The notes: a model not told the origin generated them from the letters alone. 52,040 nt of DNA from DASZPJ01 sp035550295 (GCA_035550295.1 DASZPJ010000008.1:1-52040), one strand, 5' to 3'. Counted from the first letter of the stretch, positions 1-5,886 are shown. Program-made: numbers and translations.

Positions 1-382
1 GTTTGAACTGCGGGTCACGCTGGCCCAACAACCGCAAGTTCTTCAGATGCCAATGTGGCCGCTTGGTAGCTTGGTCCGTTAGCTGCCCAGCGTCAATATC
101 GGCTGACAAGACGTGCCAGTCCAGCTTCATTTGCTGGCGCATATCACGGTAGCCGGCAATGGCCCGCATGGCATAGCCAAGACCACGCGTAAAGAAAATT
201 AACAGGTACAGCAGCACGAAAATAACTGCCAAGTTTGTTTGGATACCGTTTAGGTTGATCGTGACCAAGCTAAGGGCAATTGGCAAAATTAGTAATGTCC
301 AGCTGATTGCCCCGGGCAAAATTTCAAAAAATCGATAATGACCACGCCGATCTTTTTCGAAAGGAATTTCGAGGTCAGTCAC
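1..382 (-). CDS. Glycosyltransferase family 2-like membrane protein, N-terminal part (runs off window)
   Basis: The reading frame is open from a GTG at 380-382 to the window edge, giving 127 residues; an AAAGGG ribosome-binding site lies just upstream of the GTG. The protein opens with a charged stretch (VTDLEIPFEKDRRGHYRFFE), then two hydrophobic segments (about residues 20-38 and 45-62), then a Tyr-Arg-Asp-Met-Arg basic cytoplasmic stretch. This opening resembles membrane-anchored family 2 glycosyltransferases of Patescibacteria, but the catalytic GT-A domain would lie outside the window, so the call rests on the leader region only. It follows the small membrane protein gene at 402-758 by 20 bp and is probably cotranscribed with it. 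Confidence 0.45.
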   Translation of the reverse strand, partial: MTDLEIPFEKDRRGHYRFFEILPGAISWTLLILPIALSLVTINLNGIQTNLAVIFVLLYLLIFFTRGLGYAMRAIAGYRDMRQQMKLDWHVLSADIDAGQLTDQATKRPHWHLKNLRLLGQRDPQFK

Positions 383-401
383 CCTTTATATCCACCCACC
401 G

Positions 402-758
402 TTAACGCAGAACTAATAAAGCGTTACTGACAATAATTGTTAGGACTAGCAGTAGAATCCCCAGATACAAAATCGCAATAGCCAGCTGGCGGTGGATATG
501 GTAGGCCCGCAAGCTTAACAGGTAGTGAACCACCACTACCAGCAAGGCAAAGATTATAAAACTGACCAGCTCGCCCAAGCCGCCTGTTTTGAAAGCATTG
601 ACTCCCAGGCTGGAGCGGTACTGTACAAAATAGCCGGTGCCGTGGCTGGTGGTCAGGCGCAACAAGATGAAAATATTGCCAGCTGCGGCCAAAAATACGT
701 TGACACTTAACAGCAGCAAGACTAGATGATCGTGAAAATACTTTTTGTTGGACGCCAT
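402..758 (-). CDS. Small membrane protein of unknown function, 3 TM segments
   Basis: A 118-residue protein with three hydrophobic helices (about residues 10-34, 58-82 and 90-116) joined by short basic loops; no family recognised. The ATG at 756-758 is preceded by a TACAAT -10 box (771-776) about 12 nt upstream and by no clear Shine-Dalgarno sequence, so the transcript probably has a very short leader. The next gene downstream, 20 bp away, begins like a membrane glycosyltransferase, so a role as its membrane partner is possible. The overlapping frame at 424-780 is cysteine- and arginine-rich and looks like a shadow. Confidence 0.6.
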   Translation of the reverse strand: MASNKKYFHDHLVLLLLSVNVFLAAAGNIFILLRLTTSHGTGYFVQYRSSLGVNAFKTGGLGELVSFIIFALLVVVVHYLLSLRAYHIHRQLAIAILYLGILLLVLTIIVSNALLVLR

Positions 759-795
759 AATCTAGCAAATATTGTATCACCTCTGGATGATAAGT

Positions 796-821
796 TGGTG
801 CGGGTACAGGGAGTCGAACCC
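796..821 (-). repeat. Second copy of the tRNA-Gly 3' end (T-arm, acceptor, CCA)
   Basis: These 26 bases are identical to the 3' 26 bases of the tRNA-Gly gene at 875-949, including the encoded CCA. The copy lies 79 bp away in the same orientation. Identity stops inside the T-loop, so no complete second tRNA is possible. It could be a target-site duplication from a small insertion or a relic of tandem duplication. Confidence 0.85.
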
Positions 822-849
822 ATAACTGTCCGGTGGACAGTTATGTCGA
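822..849. repeat. Perfect hairpin with CCGGTGG top, followed by GTCGA
   Basis: The arms ATAACTGTCC (822-831) and GGACAGTTAT (835-844) are perfect 10-bp complements around a GGT loop; GTCGA follows at 845-849. The hairpin directly abuts the truncated tRNA-Gly 3' copy. An analogous hairpin with the same CCGGTGG top and GTCGA lies beside the tRNA-Thr copy at 986-1015. There is no T-tract, so it is not a canonical terminator. Confidence 0.8.
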
Positions 850-874
850 GAGGCGGAACGCCCCTCATAAAAGT

Positions 875-949
875 TGGTGCGGGTACAGGGAGTCGAACCC
901 TGGTCTCAGCCTTGGGAAGGCTACATAATAGCCGTTATACGACACCCGC
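875..949 (-). tRNA. tRNA-Gly (CCC)
   Basis: A 75-base cloverleaf with an encoded CCA. The acceptor strands GCGGGTG and TACCCGC pair over 7 bp with one G-T. The anticodon loop TTCCCAA reads CCC, decoding GGG. The T-arm carries GGTTCGA. It lies downstream of tRNA-Thr on the same strand, and the two probably share the promoter near 1229-1234. Confidence 0.95.
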
Positions 950-960
950 TCGATACTAAA

Positions 961-985
961 TGGAGCCACCTAGCAGGATCGAACT
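961..985 (-). repeat. Second copy of the tRNA-Thr 3' end (T-arm, acceptor, CCA)
   Basis: These 25 bases repeat the 3' 25 bases of tRNA-Thr (1045-1120), including CCA, 84 bp from the original and in the same orientation. The break is again in the T-loop (TTCGA), as in the tRNA-Gly copy. The remainder of the tRNA is absent. Confidence 0.85.
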
Positions 986-1015
986 CAGAAATGCCCGGTG
1001 GGCATTTTCTGTCGA
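986..1015. repeat. Near-perfect hairpin with CCGGTGG top, followed by GTCGA
   Basis: The arms CAGAAATGCCC (986-996) and GGGCATTTTCTG (1000-1011) pair around GGT with one bulged base, and GTCGA spans 1011-1015. Loop and flank match the hairpin at 822-849 while the arms differ, so structure seems to be kept more than sequence. Confidence 0.75.
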
Positions 1016-1044
1016 CACCAGCGAAGCGTCCTCCAGTGAAACTA

Positions 1045-1120
1045 TGGAGCCACCTAGCAGGATCGAACTGCTGACCTACGCGTTACGAATGCGTCGCTCT
1101 ACCAACTGAGCTAAGGTGGC
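1045..1120 (-). tRNA. tRNA-Thr (CGT)
   Basis: A 76-base tRNA with an encoded CCA. The acceptor stem GCCACCT pairs with AGGTGGC; the D-arm is GCTCAGTTGGTAGAGC; the anticodon loop TTCGTAA reads CGT, decoding ACG. The T-arm has GTTCGATCC. The closing pair of the anticodon stem looks like an A-C mismatch. A 5'-fragment fold-back lies just upstream (1148-1219) and a 3'-end copy downstream (961-985). Confidence 0.95.
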
Positions 1121-1147
1121 CTAGGTTTTGAATTGCTAAACCGTTCC

Positions 1148-1219
1148 AGCTCAGTTGATAGAGCGCTTTGCGCGTTTCTGATTTTGCGGCAAGCCGCGCA
1201 ACTGAGCTAAGGTGGCCTA
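1148..1219. repeat. Fold-back element carrying a tRNA-Thr 5' fragment
   Basis: CAACTGAGCTAAGGTGGCCTA at 1199-1219 repeats the first 18 bases of tRNA-Thr plus three flanking bases (1103-1123). The opposite arm at 1148-1157 is AGCTCAGTTG, extended to 1166 as a D-arm-like GATAGAGCG on the plus strand. Smaller hairpins (GCGGC-TT-GCCGC and GCGC-AAA-GCGC) lie between. The element would be in the 5' leader of the Thr-Gly tRNA transcript. Confidence 0.7.
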
Positions 1220-1228
1220 TGGCAAATT

Positions 1229-1234
1229 ATTATA
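1229..1234 (-). promoter_or_regulatory. Probable -10 box of the tRNA-Thr/tRNA-Gly operon
   Basis: The minus strand reads a perfect TATAAT upstream of both tRNA genes. The corresponding -35 region (TAAGGT at 17 bp) is weak. A transcript would begin near 1221 and cover the fold-back, tRNA-Thr, the Thr 3' copy, tRNA-Gly and the Gly 3' copy. Confidence 0.5.
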
Positions 1235-1284
1235 CCTGATCAAGCTGTCGTACCTTAAGCATAAGTGATTATCGTCACAAAGCA

Positions 1285-1312
1285 TTGACTGGCGCGCTGA
1301 AAGGATTATATT
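1285..1312 (+). promoter_or_regulatory. Promoter TTGACT-16-TATATT
   Basis: TTGACT at 1285-1290 and TATATT at 1307-1312 are separated by 16 bp. It faces the two very short overlapping reading frames at 1348-1487, which would have a leader of about 30 nt. Confidence 0.55.
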
Positions 1313-1347
1313 CAGCTTGGGTAACAAAAATAAAAACAAGGACTGAC

Positions 1348-1425
1348 ATGTACACAAAACAAAGACATATTGGCGTGCTCGCATGCAGCGATGTATTCAA
1401 ACCATCGCATGAAGGCTTGCCATGA
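1348..1425 (+). CDS. Putative 25-residue peptide (first of two coupled small ORFs)
   Basis: The ATG follows AAGGA (1338-1342) by 5 nt and lies about 35 nt downstream of a good promoter. The peptide is polar with one cysteine (MYTKQRHIGVLACSDV...GLP) and resembles nothing I recognise. Its TGA overlaps the ATG of a second small frame in an ATGA junction, a layout typical of coupled translation. It may be a leader peptide or a small protein; expression is unproven. Confidence 0.35.
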   Translation: MYTKQRHIGVLACSDVFKPSHEGLP

Positions 1426-1487
1426 CTTACTTACGCCATTTCACTCCATTTATTCTACGGCTGATGCTGCGGTTGGGGCTTGATTAA
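1422..1487 (+). CDS. Putative 21-residue amphipathic peptide
   Basis: It starts at the ATGA overlap with the preceding small frame. The peptide MTYLRHFTPFILRLMLRLGL followed by D is hydrophobic and basic and would form an amphipathic helix, as small membrane-active peptides do. No separate Shine-Dalgarno sequence is needed if translation is coupled. The coding evidence is only the promoter, the upstream ribosome-binding site and the overlap; it could be fortuitous. Confidence 0.3.
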   Translation: MTYLRHFTPFILRLMLRLGLD

Positions 1488-1506
1488 GCCGCTTGTGCAA
1501 GACGGA

Positions 1507-2016
1507 TCAGCGATGTTTTTGCTGGTGGCCAGTGACTTCTTTGCTGGTCAACGGGCTTAGTAACGCGCCCATCAGGTGTTCGGCCTGATCGTACAGCGTC
1601 GTGCGCCTTTCCTTTTCGTGCGCAACCTTTTTGTGCAGTTTGCGCATGGCTGGCGTGGTCTCAATGCTAGCCAGCAAGCGCTGGAATTCATCATCCAGCT
1701 CCATTAGTTCAGCATCGGTTAACGTCTCCAGGCCAATGAAGGCGTCACGGGCTTTTTGGTCAGCCACGATCAATTCATTCAGTTTTAGCTGGATTGCCTT
1801 GCTGTCACGGTTCTGGGTGTTTTGGATCAGGAAAACCATCAAGAAAATGATCACATCGGTAATAGTGGCGATGGTTATAAGCCAGGTGTCAGAATAGTGA
1901 TTCCGCGGGCCTAACGCCAGCCAGGCGATAATAATGCCAAAAGCCAGCAGGAAGGCGTATGTGGAACCGGCAAGGTTGGACGTCTTAGATGCGAATTTCT
2001 GAAAACTGTTTTTCAT
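1507..2016 (-). CDS. Low-affinity iron permease family protein
   Basis: A 169-residue protein with two TM segments (about 18-36 and 46-64). The hallmark FLMVFLIQNTQNRDSKAIQL, followed by KLNELI, matches the bacterial small-membrane-protein family annotated as low-affinity iron permease (PF04120); the family name is established, but its transport role in bacteria is poorly tested. The C-terminal half is a charged helical region (about 75-150). The gene converges with the two tiny plus-strand frames ending at 1487. The start MKNSFQKF fits the family, in which a short polar stretch precedes the first helix. Confidence 0.8.
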   Translation of the reverse strand: MKNSFQKFASKTSNLAGSTYAFLLAFGIIIAWLALGPRNHYSDTWLITIATITDVIIFLMVFLIQNTQNRDSKAIQLKLNELIVADQKARDAFIGLETLTDAELMELDDEFQRLLASIETTPAMRKLHKKVAHEKERRTTLYDQAEHLMGALLSPLTSKEVTGHQQKHR

Positions 2017-2075
2017 TGTGTGTCTGTTAGGTTAACTATAACCAGTATACACGGGTTTTGGCGGCTGGGTTTGGA

Positions 2076-2438
2076 TTAGCTAGCCATCTCTGAAACAGGA
2101 AGTGGCACAAAGCCAAGATCCATTTGAGCTCGAGCCGCCATCTGACGATAATCCTCTGATACAGTGGGATCGGCTACGTACATTCCCAGCGCTCTTTTGC
2201 AGTCCCTGCTGCCAATCGTCGCGTCTTTACCATCAAGACTTACCGGCGCCATTTTGCGCTTATCCTCAGGCATATATTTTACAGCCTTAAGACTGTTTTC
2301 TATCTTATCTGACACGCCAAGCCCCAACCCATACTTTCGCAAAGCCGCCAAGGTTACCAAAGCGTCAGCTTCGTCGCTAAGTTCAAAATGATCAAGCCCT
2401 AGCTGCGCATCAAATTCAGTTTCTATGTTACGATCCAT
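2076..2438 (-). CDS. Hypothetical 120-residue soluble protein, leaderless
   Basis: The start chosen is the ATG at 2436-2438 (MDRNIETEFDAQLGLDHFEL) because a consensus promoter (TTGACA, 17 bp, TATTAT) ends 7 nt before it; the longer frame to 2474 would begin at the -35 box. The product is acidic in its N-terminal third and has no TM segment, signal peptide or recognised domain. It ends about 60 bp downstream of the start of the iron permease-like gene, and both lie on the minus strand. Confidence 0.65.
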   Translation of the reverse strand: MDRNIETEFDAQLGLDHFELSDEADALVTLAALRKYGLGLGVSDKIENSLKAVKYMPEDKRKMAPVSLDGKDATIGSRDCKRALGMYVADPTVSEDYRQMAARAQMDLGFVPLPVSEMAS

Positions 2439-2445
2439 GACGCAA

Positions 2446-2474
2446 ATAATACCATAAGCACGATAGTGTGTCAA
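2446..2474 (-). promoter_or_regulatory. Consensus promoter, predicted leaderless start
   Basis: The minus strand has TTGACA (2469-2474), a 17-bp spacer and TATTAT (2446-2451). The ATG begins 7 nt after the -10 box, where transcription is expected to start. Confidence 0.8.
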
Positions 2475-2505
2475 TCCTCTCTCGTCTGCTTCTGTAAAAC
2501 AAAAA

Positions 2506-2534
2506 TTGCTTTATACTGCCGGAATTGGTATGAT
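2506..2534 (+). promoter_or_regulatory. Probable tRNA-Asp promoter
   Basis: TTGCTT (2506-2511), a 17-bp spacer and TATGAT (2529-2534) lie about 40 bp upstream of the mature tRNA-Asp 5' end. It is back to back with the divergent promoter at 2446-2474. Confidence 0.5.
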
Positions 2535-2575
2535 TACCCCTGTATTTTACGATACTGGCGCCTGGAGCCAGATGC

Positions 2576-2651
2576 GGGACTGTGGAGCAGCGGAGTGCTC
2601 GCCTCCCTGTCACGGAGGAGGTCGCGGGTTCAAATCCCGTCAGTCCCGCCA
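2576..2651 (+). tRNA. tRNA-Asp (GTC)
   Basis: A 76-base tRNA with an encoded CCA. The acceptor strands GGGACTG and CAGTCCC pair fully. The anticodon stem CCTCC/GGAGG frames the loop CTGTCAC, giving anticodon GTC. The T-arm is GCGGGTTCAAATCCCGT. A terminator follows within 10 bp. Confidence 0.95.
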
Positions 2652-2824
2652 TACAGAATGCCTCAGCGTAAGCTGGGGCTTTTTGTATGGTCGGCTGCGG
2701 GTTGAAGCCGCGAGGAGTGAGTGCAAGCGAACGAGCGGGTTCGCGGAGCGAGGACGCGCGCAGGGGTTTACTCCGAGCACGCCGCAGCGGAGGAGCATGT
2801 GCGATAATCCCGTCAGTCCCGCCA
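2652..2824 (+). repeat. 173-bp unit after tRNA-Asp ending in a second tRNA-Asp 3' end
   Basis: Bases 2806-2824 repeat the last 19 bases of tRNA-Asp, CCA included. The interval between holds the terminator and then about 110 bp of GC-rich sequence with many short inverted repeats (CTGCGG/CCGCAG, GAGGAGT/ACTCC). As with Gly and Thr, the identity begins in the T-loop. It could be a mini-insertion with tRNA target duplication or a duplication remnant. Confidence 0.7.
2660..2684 (+). terminator. Rho-independent terminator of tRNA-Asp
   Basis: GCCTCAGC, a GTAA loop, GCTGGGGC and a T5 tract. The 8-bp stem includes one G-T pair. Confidence 0.8.
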
Positions 2825-2833
2825 AGAAATTTT

Positions 2834-2856
2834 AGCCACCTATTGGTGGCTTTTTT
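2834..2856 (+). terminator. Rho-independent terminator after the tRNA-Asp unit
   Basis: AGCCACC, a TATT loop, GGTGGCT and a T6 run. It is just upstream of the promoter at 2878 and would insulate the next gene. Confidence 0.8.
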
Positions 2857-2877
2857 CATACTTCAATCTGTTAGATA

Positions 2878-2906
2878 TTGACAATTTATACTACTTATGC
2901 TAGAAT
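2878..2906 (+). promoter_or_regulatory. Consensus promoter with TGC-extended -10, predicted leaderless start
   Basis: TTGACA (2878-2883), a 17-bp spacer ending in TATGC, and TAGAAT (2901-2906). The ATG at 2914 begins 7 nt after the -10 box. Confidence 0.8.
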
Positions 2907-2913
2907 GTCTTTT

Positions 2914-3318
2914 ATGTCAGAATCGTCTTCACAAAAACGCAGCGACAAGGACCGAACAATTAAAAGACTTCGCGCTGTGGCCGAGCATCCAAAGACACCA
3001 CGCATTGTAGGCAAAGTAGCTTCTCATTTGGCTGATGTTCGTACAAAAACTTCAGATTGGTCTGAGAGTAAAATTGGATCGGTCTCGCCAATGGCGGCAC
3101 GTCTAGCTATCGCCGGAGGTAAAGCAGACGCTGGGCTTGCCAAAGTTGAGGGAAAGCTTGACGCGCAAAACGACCGAATAGCCCAAAACCGAAGCTGGGA
3201 ACCTACGCCAACTCCTACGCCTACTGTAACAGTCACGCCAACACCACCACTTCCATCTATTAACCACATTCAGGAACCACCAGCCAAAACTGGCGGTGAT
3301 TCATACGAAATCTGCTAG
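2914..3318 (+). CDS. Hypothetical basic protein with Pro/Thr-rich tail
   Basis: A 134-residue protein starting MSESSSQKRSDKD; upstream in-frame starts lie inside the promoter and are rejected. The first 90 residues are basic and alanine-rich without TM segments; residues about 95-118 form a PTPTPTPTVTVTPTPP low-complexity linker; the end is polar with a terminal cysteine. No family recognised. A promoter directly upstream and a terminator directly downstream make it a single-gene unit. Confidence 0.65.
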   Translation: MSESSSQKRSDKDRTIKRLRAVAEHPKTPRIVGKVASHLADVRTKTSDWSESKIGSVSPMAARLAIAGGKADAGLAKVEGKLDAQNDRIAQNRSWEPTPTPTPTVTVTPTPPLPSINHIQEPPAKTGGDSYEIC

Positions 3319-3338
3319 TCATTAAATAGGACGTCTAA

Positions 3339-3366
3339 ACGAGTCACCGGCAGTGGCTCGTTTTTA
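3339..3366 (+). terminator. Rho-independent terminator
   Basis: ACGAGTCAC, a CGGCA loop, GTGGCTCGT and a T-rich tail; the 9-bp stem has one T-G pair. It ends the transcript of the preceding gene. Confidence 0.85.
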
Positions 3367-3393
3367 TTTATTCAAGCTTGCTAGAATAGACCC

Positions 3394-3810
3394 ATGCTTA
3401 AACATGTTGCGCGGCCGCTTGGTTGGCTTTTTGAAAAACTGGAAGCCAACCGGCCTTTTGGCGAATCGGATGCCTGGAACTTGTTCCGTTGGAGCGCTCT
3501 GGCCGAAGCCTGCGGCTGGACGCTGCTGATCGCTGGTATTTTGACGCAACACTTCCACTGGCCGGGCGCCAGCGGCGCTGTGTTGGTCACCGGCCAAGTC
3601 CACGGCACAATATTTATGATTTACTTCGCTGTTGTGCTGGTCACTTACGGCAGCCTGCGCTGGTCCCGCAAAAAGTTGGTCGCCGCCCTACTCTGCGGCG
3701 TGCCGCCTTACGGAACTCTGGCGTTTGAACTTTGGGCCAACCACAAGCGCCGTAATCACCTGGCGCGGATTCGTTACCGAAACTCGTTTTTGGTTTTGCT
3801 TGGCGCTTAA
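3394..3810 (+). CDS. DUF3817 family membrane protein
   Basis: A 138-residue integral membrane protein. The pattern FRWSALAEACGW (about residues 31-42) followed by GQVHGTIFMIYF (about 67-78) is the signature of DUF3817/YdzA-like proteins, a small family of unknown function with about three TM helices. A 25-residue basic N-terminal stretch precedes the domain. A TGC-extended TAGAAT box (3382-3387) ends 6 nt before the ATG, predicting a leaderless transcript. Confidence 0.75.
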   Translation: MLKHVARPLGWLFEKLEANRPFGESDAWNLFRWSALAEACGWTLLIAGILTQHFHWPGASGAVLVTGQVHGTIFMIYFAVVLVTYGSLRWSRKKLVAALLCGVPPYGTLAFELWANHKRRNHLARIRYRNSFLVLLGA

Positions 3811-3813
3811 ATG

Positions 3814-3842
3814 TTGACTTATATAAGTTCTTATGCTAAAAT
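3814..3842 (+). promoter_or_regulatory. Promoter TTGACT-17-TAAAAT with TATGC extension
   Basis: TTGACT (3814-3819), a 17-bp spacer ending TTATGC, and TAAAAT (3837-3842). The transcript would have a leader of about 30 nt ending in a proper AAAAGGA ribosome-binding site before the ATG at 3879. Confidence 0.8.
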
Positions 3843-3878
3843 ACGTTCATAAAGTTCAAAAACAAAAGGATCTACCAA

Positions 3879-4181
3879 ATGCAAGAAACAAAAACACCTC
3901 CGACCGAAGCCAACGGCGGAAATAGTATAAAACTTCCCGAAGCTGTTGCGGCACCGACTGTACCACAGGCAGCCCAAGAGCTAGGTAGTACTGCCCTGCG
4001 CGAAGCCTCAATGGATATCGCCCGCGCACAGCACCAGTTTGAGTGGGAAGCCAAAGCGGAACTAAGCAACCTAAATAAAGGCAACCCTTTCAAGCCAAAT
4101 GTGACAGCTAGAGATGTCATGCACGACGAAGCCCTTCGTGAAAACGAAGAGATCAACAAACAGGATGCTAAAGCAGCCTAG
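3879..4181 (+). CDS. Hypothetical 100-residue hydrophilic protein
   Basis: It starts MQETKTPPTEANGG after a consensus promoter and an AAAAGGA ribosome-binding site 8 nt upstream, so it is probably well expressed. The protein is soluble, Ala/Glu-rich and predicted helical (about residues 48-75), with a disordered N-terminus. No domain recognised. It converges with the foldase gene 6 bp away. Confidence 0.65.
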   Translation: MQETKTPPTEANGGNSIKLPEAVAAPTVPQAAQELGSTALREASMDIARAQHQFEWEAKAELSNLNKGNPFKPNVTARDVMHDEALRENEEINKQDAKAA

Positions 4182-4187
4182 GGCTTC

Positions 4188-5300
4188 TTAAACTTTGATG
4201 TACTGGTGCGCCGGCGTTTTGTCTTGCAGCGGTTTGATGTAAGTATTGATGTCTTTAAAAGTAAATTGGATATGCGCAGCTGTGCGGCGGCTGCCACTGG
4301 CTGTCAGCACCTTGACGATGTCTAACGTATAGCCGGTGTTAATGATGCCGGAAGTTTCGCCCGGGTTCAGTTTGAATATTTCCTGGCTTAAGATTGGTGA
4401 CAGGTTGCTGTCGTCCACCGTTATAGGGCTGCCGTATTTGCCGGCATTATTCTTAGTTGCCACGTCGTCCGACTGGTATTTGGCAACTGCGGCAAAGTTG
4501 GCACCACCGACCAGCTGTTTGAGCGCCAGGTTCGCCCGGTCATTCGTAGCAGTGTCTAGTTTGGCTACAACGGCTTGGCGCAACATCTCTTGTTTTAGCT
4601 GTCTTTTGAAGTCGCCTTCATTCCAACCCCAGAATTCATTCAGCACTTCACGGAACACCCGGTCGCTATCACCCAAACGGTTCTGGCTGCGCACCAACTC
4701 AACTTCATTATTAACGGCAGTACTACTAACGCTGACGTGGTAACGGCTGGCCAGCTGTTTTACGTAAGCATCCTCAATGGCTTGGGTCATAGCCTGTTCT
4801 TTTAGGTGTTGGATCAGCGCCTTGCCCTGTTTGCCAGTCAGCACGGCTTGTGGCTGCTGGGTTTTGTAATAATGCAGGTTGCGGCGCAGTTCAAACAGGT
4901 ATGATTCATAGCTCACCCAGCTCTTACCGGCTTTGGCGACTGGGAACGGTATAATACGCGTCACATTATAGGTAAAGCCGGACGTAGACTGGAATTTGTA
5001 AAGACTCAAGCCGATTGAAACAAAAAATACTATGATCACAACCGCAAATAAGGCGATCGAGACCCGCACGATGCGGTGTTTGGAGTGCTGCAGCGGGTAA
5101 ATGTACTTGCGGGCGCCGGCCAGGACTTCTTCGCGGTGTTCGGATACAGTTTCGTTGGTGATGCGTGGCACGTCACTCAGTGCCTCGCTCATCTTTTCGT
5201 CGGCGGTTTTACCTTGGCCAATCGGCAACTTAGCCTTGAGCGCGTTAACGTCAGGCTTAGTCAGTTTCAGTTTCTTCGTCTTCTTCAGTTTCTTCATCAT
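4188..5300 (-). CDS. Membrane-anchored parvulin-type peptidyl-prolyl isomerase (PrsA/SurA-like)
   Basis: A 370-residue protein with a very basic N-terminus (MMKKLKKTKKLKLTK), one TM anchor (about 79-102) and a large extracytoplasmic region. Residues about 130-245 resemble the SurA N-terminal chaperone helices; about 255-345 form a parvulin domain (FAAVAKYQSDDVATKNNAGKYG, then FKLNPGETSGIINT and GYTLDIVKVL). Such foldases assist folding of exported proteins outside the membrane. Its first 44 bases overlap the end of the PH-domain gene in another frame, so the two are translationally linked. Two further SurA-like proteins are encoded at 19.4-25.1 kb. Confidence 0.8.
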   Translation of the reverse strand: MMKKLKKTKKLKLTKPDVNALKAKLPIGQGKTADEKMSEALSDVPRITNETVSEHREEVLAGARKYIYPLQHSKHRIVRVSIALFAVVIIVFFVSIGLSLYKFQSTSGFTYNVTRIIPFPVAKAGKSWVSYESYLFELRRNLHYYKTQQPQAVLTGKQGKALIQHLKEQAMTQAIEDAYVKQLASRYHVSVSSTAVNNEVELVRSQNRLGDSDRVFREVLNEFWGWNEGDFKRQLKQEMLRQAVVAKLDTATNDRANLALKQLVGGANFAAVAKYQSDDVATKNNAGKYGSPITVDDSNLSPILSQEIFKLNPGETSGIINTGYTLDIVKVLTASGSRRTAAHIQFTFKDINTYIKPLQDKTPAHQYIKV

Positions 5301-5886
5301 TAACGTATGCGGGCTGCGACATCTTGCCTGCTGGCTTGGTGGTTATGCCCTCATCACGCAAAATCGTCAGCAATCGCTTTTGGATCTTGGCTGGGTGATG
5401 GACATCGTGAATTTCCAGGTCTCCCACGTATGTCTGCATCTTTATTGTACCAAATCCCAGCAGGGTTTCCTGCAAGCCGGCGATCTCATAGTTAACAGAT
5501 TGTATCTGGGGCAGCGTCAAGTCAGCTACAGCCCGGTGGAACAGGCCTTTTTGGGTGATCTGGATAAACCGCTGGTCAGTGACGATGAAAATGCTGAAGT
5601 ACCAGCCAATGTAACTCGGTGCAAGTATCAAACAGCCAAAGGCCATGCTTAGCAGCACGCTGACCCAGAAGAAGCCAATGCTCGGCGCTTTGCCGTCGCT
5701 AACGTGCATTTCTGTCAAAATCACGGTGTAAACCGGGCCAACCAACCACGCCAGCATTCCCCAAATCAGCGCTTTACGCATCACAATCGGGTGCTTGCGG
5801 AAGACAAATAAGACTTCCTCGTCATCGAACTGGTCAGCAAAATATTTGTGACGGCCAGCAGCCGGTTTTTGTTTGGCTTTTGCCAT
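5257..5886 (-). CDS. Membrane PH-domain protein (YdbS/YdbT-like)
   Basis: A protein of about 209 residues from MAKAKQKPAAGRHK; two further codons are possible (MLMAKA...), while the longer frame runs into tRNA-Arg. Two TM helices (about 40-62 and 72-97) are followed by a bacterial PH domain: IVTDQRFIQITQKGLFHRAV, then LTLPQIQSVNYE and GFGTIKMQTYVGDLEIHDVHHP. The end is strongly acidic (DEETEEDEETETD). Members of this group are membrane proteins of unclear function. The acidic tail is encoded by the same bases as the basic start of the downstream foldase. Confidence 0.8.
   Translation of the reverse strand: MAKAKQKPAAGRHKYFADQFDDEEVLFVFRKHPIVMRKALIWGMLAWLVGPVYTVILTEMHVSDGKAPSIGFFWVSVLLSMAFGCLILAPSYIGWYFSIFIVTDQRFIQITQKGLFHRAVADLTLPQIQSVNYEIAGLQETLLGFGTIKMQTYVGDLEIHDVHHPAKIQKRLLTILRDEGITTKPAGKMSQPAYVNDEETEEDEETETD

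Noticed and set aside
424..780. 118-residue minus-strand frame overlapping the small membrane protein
   Set aside because: Composition is rich in Arg/Ser/Cys with no hydrophobic pattern; the alternative frame has three clean TM helices.
822..1015. CRISPR array formed by repeated hairpins near the tRNAs
   Set aside because: Only two units, dissimilar arms, no regular spacers and no cas genes in the window.
2428..2859. 143-residue minus-strand frame across the tRNA-Asp region
   Set aside because: It reads antisense through tRNA-Asp, two terminators and the GC-rich repeat, and its product is typical of translated structural RNA.
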